Shown: one piece after another, positions 20,701 through 25,804 of the stretch | Layout: every line of letters begins with the position of its first letter | Numbering within the stretch: position 1 is the first letter of the stretch | NCBI GenBank assembly: GCA_036897485.1 | Contig: JAYMTF010001156.1 | Span: 1-25,804 of the forward strand | Direction: 5' to 3' | Origin: Pelargonium nanum | Lineage: Eukaryota > Streptophyta > Magnoliopsida > Geraniales > Geraniaceae | Length of the DNA stretch: 25,804 nt | The notes under the pieces: generated by a model | The model's input: only the letters and a program-made list of their open reading frames with translations | What the model was told of the DNA's origin: nothing | The model's database searches: none | Translations under genes and position numbers: made by a program

Positions 20701-22932
20701 CTCAATCTACTGAACCTGTTTGTGAAATCTTTCGATAGTTATAAGATGGTTATTCCGGACAATCATTATCCTAATTATATTTCTGGCTATTTAATATATA
20801 CCATTTCTTCTGTCTTTTGGGCTTTCAGTTTGTCGATGGAGAGCCTAATTATAGAGGATGCAGCCGAACTAATGTTGGTGGATACCATATAACTGATTAC
20901 TTGAAGCAGCTTCTTTCACTGAAATATCCTCATCACTTGTAAGTATAAATTCAGCTAATTTCTGCTCTTGATTAATCAAACTTGTGTGAAGGCGTCTAAT
21001 TAAGTGTTCATGATAGGGCTAGCCTTACATGGGAAAAGGTTGAAGACTTGAAGATGGAGCACTGTTATATTGCACCAGATTATGCTTCAGAGGCTCGATT
21101 GTTCCAGGTAACCATCTTCGGTCTTCTCTATTTTTTTCTCTCTCTTTGGACTTGAGAGGTTAACTCTTGTCATTCTTGTGACAGAAAGGAACCAAAGAAG
21201 CTGAAGATAAGATTAGGTTTTGGCAACTCCCATGGGTTCCTCCACCTGTTGAGGAGAGACCTTCAGAGGAAGAGATTGCTAGAAAGGCAGCTATAAGGGA
21301 GAGACAAGGTCAACGGTTGAGAGAAATGGCAGAGGCAAAGAGGTCTTCTAAAATAAATGAACTAGAAAATGAGTTGCAGGGTTTGGAATTTCTCTTACAG
21401 CAGCTTGAACAGGTTGAAATGAGTGCCGTTCCTTCTTTCCTGGCAGAGACTGGCTATGTCTCCAAGCAAGAAATAGAATCAGCTCTTCTTAAAGTAACCC
21501 AATCTCTACGAAAGGTCAAAGGTGAACCAAAGGGGGAGGAAGTTGAAAATGAAGACAAGGATTCTTCTACAAATGGGAAGTATCCTCTTGTCGATATCCC
21601 TGACAACATGCTTACACCTGATCAGGTAGCTTTTATACCACATATTGCTATCTGAAGATGCGGTTGGTCTCTGGTAATCTATGATAACGTTTATATTTGG
21701 TCATTTTCTATTGACAGCTGAAGGAAAAGAAGAGGCAAGTTTTTCTGAAAACTACCACTGAGGGCCGACAGCGAGCTAAACAGAAGCGTTTTGAAGAGGA
21801 ATTAGAACGAGAAAAGAAAAATAAACAAGAGGAAGCAAAAAGATTGTATGCACCAAGCTCATTATGCCCCCTTCCCCTCCCCTCCCTCGAACACACACAC
21901 ACACACACTTAAGATTCTTGTAAAATGATTGAGGTCTGGACTCTGGAAGATGATAGTAGGTTTATACTTCCTATTTGCTAATTGTTTGTCCGTTCTGATG
22001 TAGGGAGAACCCAGAGCTTTATTTGGAGGAGTTGCGGGCTAAATACAACACGCTTTCTGAGAAAGTTGAGCAGAGAAAACGACTGAAGACTAATGGGGGA
22101 CATACAAATGGGAATAATGTATCTGGAGGTGTTGGCCGTGGTGAAAGAGTGAATGCCGCCCACAGGGAAAGGATGCGCCTCTTGACCACTGCTGCATTTG
22201 ATAGAGGGAAGGGTGAGGATACTTTTGGTGCCAGAGATGAAGATTGGCAACTTTACAAATTAATGAGCAAAGATAACGATGACGACGATGAGGGACCAGA
22301 AGAAGATGAGGCAGAGCTGGCGCGCCTCTCTTCTAGGCTCCAGGTCAGTTAATTTGTTCTAGTATGTGCAATTACATTGGTATATTGATGATGCATTATC
22401 TCATGAATCACAACTGTGGCAGGACATAGATCCAACGTTTGTTCCCAAGTCAGGATCAGGACCTTCACAACCTGCTGCTTCTGAGGCACCAAAATTGCGT
22501 CCCCTTACCAAGGAAGATTTCCAGATAGTTTTTGGGGTGGAAAGGTTTCGGTGCCCTGAAATTTTGTTTCATCCCAACTTAGTTGGTATTGACCAGGTAG
22601 GGCTAGATGAGATGGCTGGGGTTTCCATAAGAAGGTTACCATCCAAAAGTGAAAGTTTGGAAGAGCGGTTGACTAACTCAATCCTTATGACCGGTGGGAG
22701 CTGCCTGTTCCCCGGTATGTCTGAACGCTTGGAAGCTGGAATCCGGATGATTAGGCCATGTGGGTCTCCTATAAGAGTGGTCAGAGCATCAAACCCAGTT
22801 CTTGATGCGTGGCGCGGGGCTGCTGCCTATGCTTCTTCCTCACAATTTGCGACTCAAACATTCAGTAGGAAGGATTATTATGAGAAGGGAGAAGACTGGC
22901 TGCGCAGGTATCAGCTGCGGTATACGATATAA
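17752..22932 (+). CDS. ARP5: Actin-related protein 5 (INO80 chromatin-remodelling subunit)
   Basis: Twelve coding exons: 17752-17852, 17999-18069, 18438-18562, 19431-19475, 20045-20147, 20408-20517, 20829-20938, 21017-21107, 21185-21625, 21718-21845, 22004-22343, 22423-22932. All introns are GT-AG. The product is 724 aa, the length of Arabidopsis ARP5 as I recall it. The split actin fold shows VIDNGASYFRIGWAGE (phosphate-loop region, residues 23-38), then from about residue 600 CPEILFHPNLVGIDQ, SILMTGGSCLFPGM and AWRGAAAYA. Between them is the ARP5-specific insertion (about 265-555): charged, coiled-coil-like, with acidic DNDDDDEGPEEDEAE near 532-546. ARP5 works in the nucleus in the INO80 complex, coupling ATP hydrolysis to nucleosome sliding; plant mutants show growth and DNA-repair defects. 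Every exon joins in frame with family-conserved residues across the joins. Confidence 0.96.
17863..17871 (+). promoter_or_regulatory. ARP5: Telo-box AAACCCTAA in ARP5 intron 1
   Basis: It lies 11 nt inside intron 1. Telo-boxes near the 5' end together with site II motifs are known in plant genes expressed in cycling cells. A 9-bp motif can occur by chance. Confidence 0.45.
18818..19315. mobile_element. Probable MITE-like insertion in ARP5 intron 3
   Basis: Two GC-rich blocks full of GGCGC, GCGCC and GGTGCACC words (about 18829-18905 and 19246-19312) flank an AT-rich core of about 340 bp in an 868-bp intron. TAATGTTA (18810-18817) and CAATGTTA (19315-19322) could be an 8-bp hAT-type target duplication with one change. 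Blocks with AAGGCGC-like words ending near CTTTTT are familiar in plant repeats. Terminal inverted repeats are weak, so limits and class are uncertain. Confidence 0.4.
21891..21908. repeat. (AC)9 microsatellite in ARP5 intron 10
   Basis: A perfect dinucleotide run of 18 bp directly follows a C-rich pyrimidine tract (21866-21888), inside a 158-bp intron. Its length may vary between individuals. Confidence 0.97.
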
Positions 22933-23354
22933 ACCATTTTGTCAAATTGTAGAGTGTCCTTGTAAAGAGGCTGCAATACAACATTGAACAAACAATTGAA
23001 GCCATTGCACTTGTTGAGACAGTTAATATTATTCTTCTAGTTGTAGTTTGAAATTGGTCTTGCAGGAATTGGTAGCCTCTTAAAGCTTCCATGTATGATA
23101 TCCAATTTGCCATTTGATTAATATGCTTATTGTCTCATATGCATGTGTTGTAACAAAAATTAAGGATAATATAATTAGTGTACATTTTAAAATGCCTTAT
23201 AAATCACATACTTTTAGGATAAACTAATTTAATAAGCATAACATTTTTTATAAAAAAAATCGATAAATATTAATATAATAATATTATAGCCTAGTTTGAG
23301 CTTAAATAAAAAAAGAAGAAGAAAAAGAATCATACAGCTTGTAAGAGCTAAATC
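22933..23354 (+). other. ARP5 3' UTR and short gap to CCS52B
   Basis: After the ARP5 stop, a T/TG-rich sequence with TGTATG (about 23092) and TTGTAAC (about 23148) suggests polyadenylation near 23100-23170. From 23160 to 23300 the DNA is very AT-rich and includes TTTATAAAAAAAA (about 23248). No other gene fits here. Confidence 0.5.
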
Positions 23355-23372
23355 ATGATCCAGGTGAAATTT

Positions 23373-23430
23373 GACCGTTATGAATTAAAGAGCGCTCCTA
23401 TAGTAAGTACCCTACAAAATTCGACCGTTA
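23373..23430 (+). promoter_or_regulatory. CCS52B: Two MSA-like (MYB3R) elements upstream of CCS52B
   Basis: GACCGTTA occurs at 23373-23380 and 23423-23430, exactly 50 bp apart, each within AAATTYGACCGTTAT. The reverse strand, ATAACGGTC, contains the AACGG core of the mitosis-specific activator element bound by three-repeat MYB factors in plant G2/M genes. The first copy fits the published consensus YCYAACGGYY at nine of ten positions, the second at eight. Arabidopsis CCS52B is known to be expressed around G2/M, so the finding agrees with the gene's biology. The sites lie 160-220 bp before the start codon. Confidence 0.6.
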
Positions 23431-23591
23431 TCAATCTTCTTCCTCACAGAACCTCTCCTCCAAAATCCCAGAGGACCTCTCTCTTTTACAGTCAAGGAGA
23501 GGCCTTTTTTTGGATCCCATCTTCCAACCACAATTCCCCTAAAACCCATTTCCGAAGCAAAGAGTTTGAAGAAAACCCAGAAAGAAAAAAA

Positions 23592-25804
23592 ATGGATTCT
23601 CCACAGAGACGAAAGAGTGGACTCAACCTCCCAGCTGGGATGTCCGAATCGACGCTTCGTCTAGAGAGCTATTCGGGTTCTTTTCGCGTCGTTTCGGATT
23701 TGGCGTCTCCTTCGAAGCTGTCGAACCTGTCGTCGCCTTCCAAATCGTCGTCGTGCAGCGACAGATTCATACCGTGCCGATCGTCCTCGAGGCTCCACAC
23801 CTTCGGGCTGGTCGAGAAGCCGTCTCCGGTCAAAGAAGGCGGAAATGATGCTTACTCGAGGTTGTTGAAATCGGAGCTTTTCGGGTCTGATTTTGGGTCT
23901 TCTTCTCCTGCAGGTCAAGGATCGCCGATGAGTCCTAGCACCAACATGCTGCGCTTCAGGACCGACCATTCCGGCCCGAACTCGCCGTCGATTCTGAGTT
24001 ACGATAGTGGGTTTTCGAGTGAGACCTCAACGCCTCCCAAGCCGCCCAGAAAGGTCCCAAAGACGCCTCATAAGGTTTGTTAGGAATATTCAGATTTAGT
24101 TTTGTGACAACTTTCTTAGCAACCAAACACACCCAGATGATCTCATTTGAGAATGTAGTAACAATTATCATAAATATAGAAAATGGGTGTGATCAGTGAG
24201 ACAAAATGGTGGTTGCATACAGGTTTTGGATGCGCCGTCACTCCAAGATGACTTTTATCTGAACCTGGTGGACTGGTCATCACAAAATGTTCTGGCAGTT
24301 GGATTGGGGACTTGTGTTTATTTGTGGACTGCATCAAATAGCAAAGTAAGTTTTCATTTATATCATTAGTCTCCAGCATTGGTGGAAATGTACTTCACTT
24401 ATGCTCTGATTCCTCAGGTGACAAAACTTTGTGATTTGGGACCTAGTGATAGTGTTTGCTCCGTCCAATGGACCCGAGAGGGTTCGTACATATCAATTGG
24501 TACTCATCTTGGTCTTGTTCAGGTATCTATTGCTTAGTCCATATCAGTTTCAGCTCAGACTTTTCATGTGTTATTAACATTTGACCTATCAATTTGTTTT
24601 TCATTCTTGTTGTAGGTATGGGATGCAGCTCAGTGCAAGAGGGTGCGATCCATGGGCGGGCATCAAACAAGGGCCGGTGTCTTGGCATGGAATTCACGCA
24701 CATTAGCTTCTGGGAGCAGGGACCGCAACATACTTCAGCATGACATTCGTGTTTCAAGTGACTATGTTAGCAAGCTTGTTGGTCACAAATCTGAGGTAAC
24801 ATTTGTTTTTGCCAACCTGAAATAAATATTACTTACACTAGGAATAACATATCTTTGTGTTGAATGAAATGCATGAACCACATTATCTTGTTAGCTATAC
24901 TATAGTTTATACTCAAGGTCAAATCATCTTAAAAATTATACTCCCTTTGTTTCAAAATGAGTGTCATTGTTTCTATTTTGAGAAAAATCAAGGAAAAAAT
25001 TAGTTAGAGTGGTATATTTACTCTTGTATTCCCGTGATCACGTGTGTTAAAGGATATTAACCAACTTATTATTAGTATACTGTTGACAATGCCTAACTAA
25101 TTTACTTGAAAAGGAAAGAGACTCATTTTAGGACAAAAATTCAAATGAAACATGACTCTCATTTTGGAACGGATGAAGCGTATACACTTAGTTACATATA
25201 AGCACACCAAAAGGAACAATTAGTCAAGCAAAAACCATGGTGCTTCCTAGGTAAAGAGAAGTAGCCTTAACTCTCTTTTTTGTTGCTCTATTTCCAAACC
25301 CCCTCTCAGGTTTGTGGTTTGAAATGGTCTCATGACGACCGGGAGCTTGCATCTGGTGGCAATGATAATCAGGTACTCATTCGTAACCATGTAATGATGT
25401 TCTTGCAATGCTCCTCAGTCCTCAGCAATATCTTTGGTGTTTGATCTAAATCAATTGCTTGTTGGTGTGTAGCTTTTAGTCTGGAACCAGCATTCTCAGC
25501 AACCATATTTGAAACTGAAAGAACATACAGCTGCTGTCAAGGCCATTGCTTGGTCACCCCACCAGAGTGGGCTTCTTGCGTCTGGCGGTGGAACTGCTGA
25601 TCGTTGTATTAGATTCTGGAACACAACAAACGGTCATCAATTAAATTGTGTCGACACTGGGAGTCAGGTGTTAATTTATACATCCCGTCATTGTATTATT
25701 TATGGATGTTCATGCGTGTAAGTACTTACTCGTTCACTGCTTTTATGTGCAGGTGTGCAATCTAGCATGGAGCAAGAATGTGAATGAGCTAGTGAGTACT
25801 CATG
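23592..25804 (+). CDS. CCS52B: CCS52B / FIZZY-RELATED 3, APC/C activator (3' part beyond window)
   Basis: Exons: 23592-24074, 24223-24345, 24418-24522, 24616-24795, 25310-25372, 25473-25667, 25753 to the edge. All six introns are phase 0 and GT-AG. The 400 residues seen are about five sixths of a family protein (about 480 aa). Residues 57-63, DRFIPCR, are the C-box that docks on the [12 protein letters not shown] (91-98) and [13 protein letters not shown] (154-166) are conserved family motifs, followed by WD40 repeats from about residue 170 ([42 protein letters not shown]). The N-terminus MDSPQ...SGLNLPAGM matches the B type, not CCS52A. The protein recruits mitotic cyclins and other substrates for ubiquitination, controlling mitotic exit. 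Six S/T-P-x-K/R sites suggest control by CDK. The IR tail and last WD repeats lie outside the window. Confidence 0.96.
24941..25178. mobile_element. Stowaway-like MITE in CCS52B intron 4
   Basis: The left end CTCCCTTTGTTTCAAAATGA and the reverse complement of the right end, CTTCATCCGTTCCAAAATGA, match over 26 bp at 20 positions. Both resemble the Stowaway terminus (CTCCCTCCGTCCCAAAAT type). TA precedes the left end (24939-24940), and a TA lies 2 bp past the right end, so the TA duplication is slightly eroded. The 238-bp, non-coding element accounts for nearly half of the 514-bp intron. Confidence 0.8.

Noticed and set aside
20620..20892. 90-codon plus-strand hydrophobic open frame
   Set aside because: It spans ARP5 intron 6 and reads exon 7 in the wrong frame.
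22802..23113. Short open frames overlapping the ARP5 last exon and 3' UTR
   Set aside because: These are out-of-frame or antisense readings of ARP5.
23661..23969. 102-codon minus-strand open frame in CCS52B exon 1
   Set aside because: It is a shadow of the Ser/Pro-rich coding strand.
1..25804. CRISPR arrays, bacterial operons or a phage
   Set aside because: No regularly spaced repeats or prokaryotic gene layout occur. Introns and plant elements show nuclear plant DNA.

Overview
This is nuclear DNA from a flowering plant, most probably a eudicot. The evidence is an AT-rich background, GT-AG introns in two plant-type genes, a MIR172 hairpin, and plant mobile elements (a TRIM, a tRNA-derived SINE, a LINE remnant, a Stowaway-like MITE). 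Species cannot be fixed from the sequence alone.

Left edge (1-230): the promoter and 5' leader of a minus-strand gene whose coding part lies outside the window. From 231 to about 17.4 kb there is no convincing protein gene. This stretch holds a 352-bp TRIM retrotransposon (983-1334), two copies of a CACATG/CATGTG dyad (3353, 4380), a MIR172 precursor on the minus strand (8230-8360) with a plausible TATA box at 8766-8777, several short duplications, a possible 720-bp terminal-inverted-repeat element (11891-12610), a SINE with perfect 16-bp target-site duplications (14020-14251), and a 5'-truncated LINE RNase H fragment (17080-17416).

Right third: two genes in tandem on the plus strand. ARP5 (17752-22932, 12 coding exons, 724 aa) encodes the actin-related subunit of the INO80 chromatin remodeller. 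CCS52B/FZR3 (23592 to beyond the right edge, seven exons seen, 400 residues) encodes a Cdh1-type activator of the anaphase-promoting complex. The gap between them is 659 bp. ARP5 has TGGGCY site II motifs upstream and a telo-box in intron 1, a combination known from genes active in dividing cells. CCS52B has two MSA-like ACCGTTA elements exactly 50 bp apart upstream of its start, as expected of a G2/M-expressed gene. MIR172 belongs to a separate pathway (repression of AP2-type floral and phase-change regulators).

I found no clearly new biological system. The observations most worth checking are the MIR172 locus, the paired MSA-like sites, the ARP5 upstream ORF ending 3 nt before the start codon, the TRIM, and the repeated E-box dyads.
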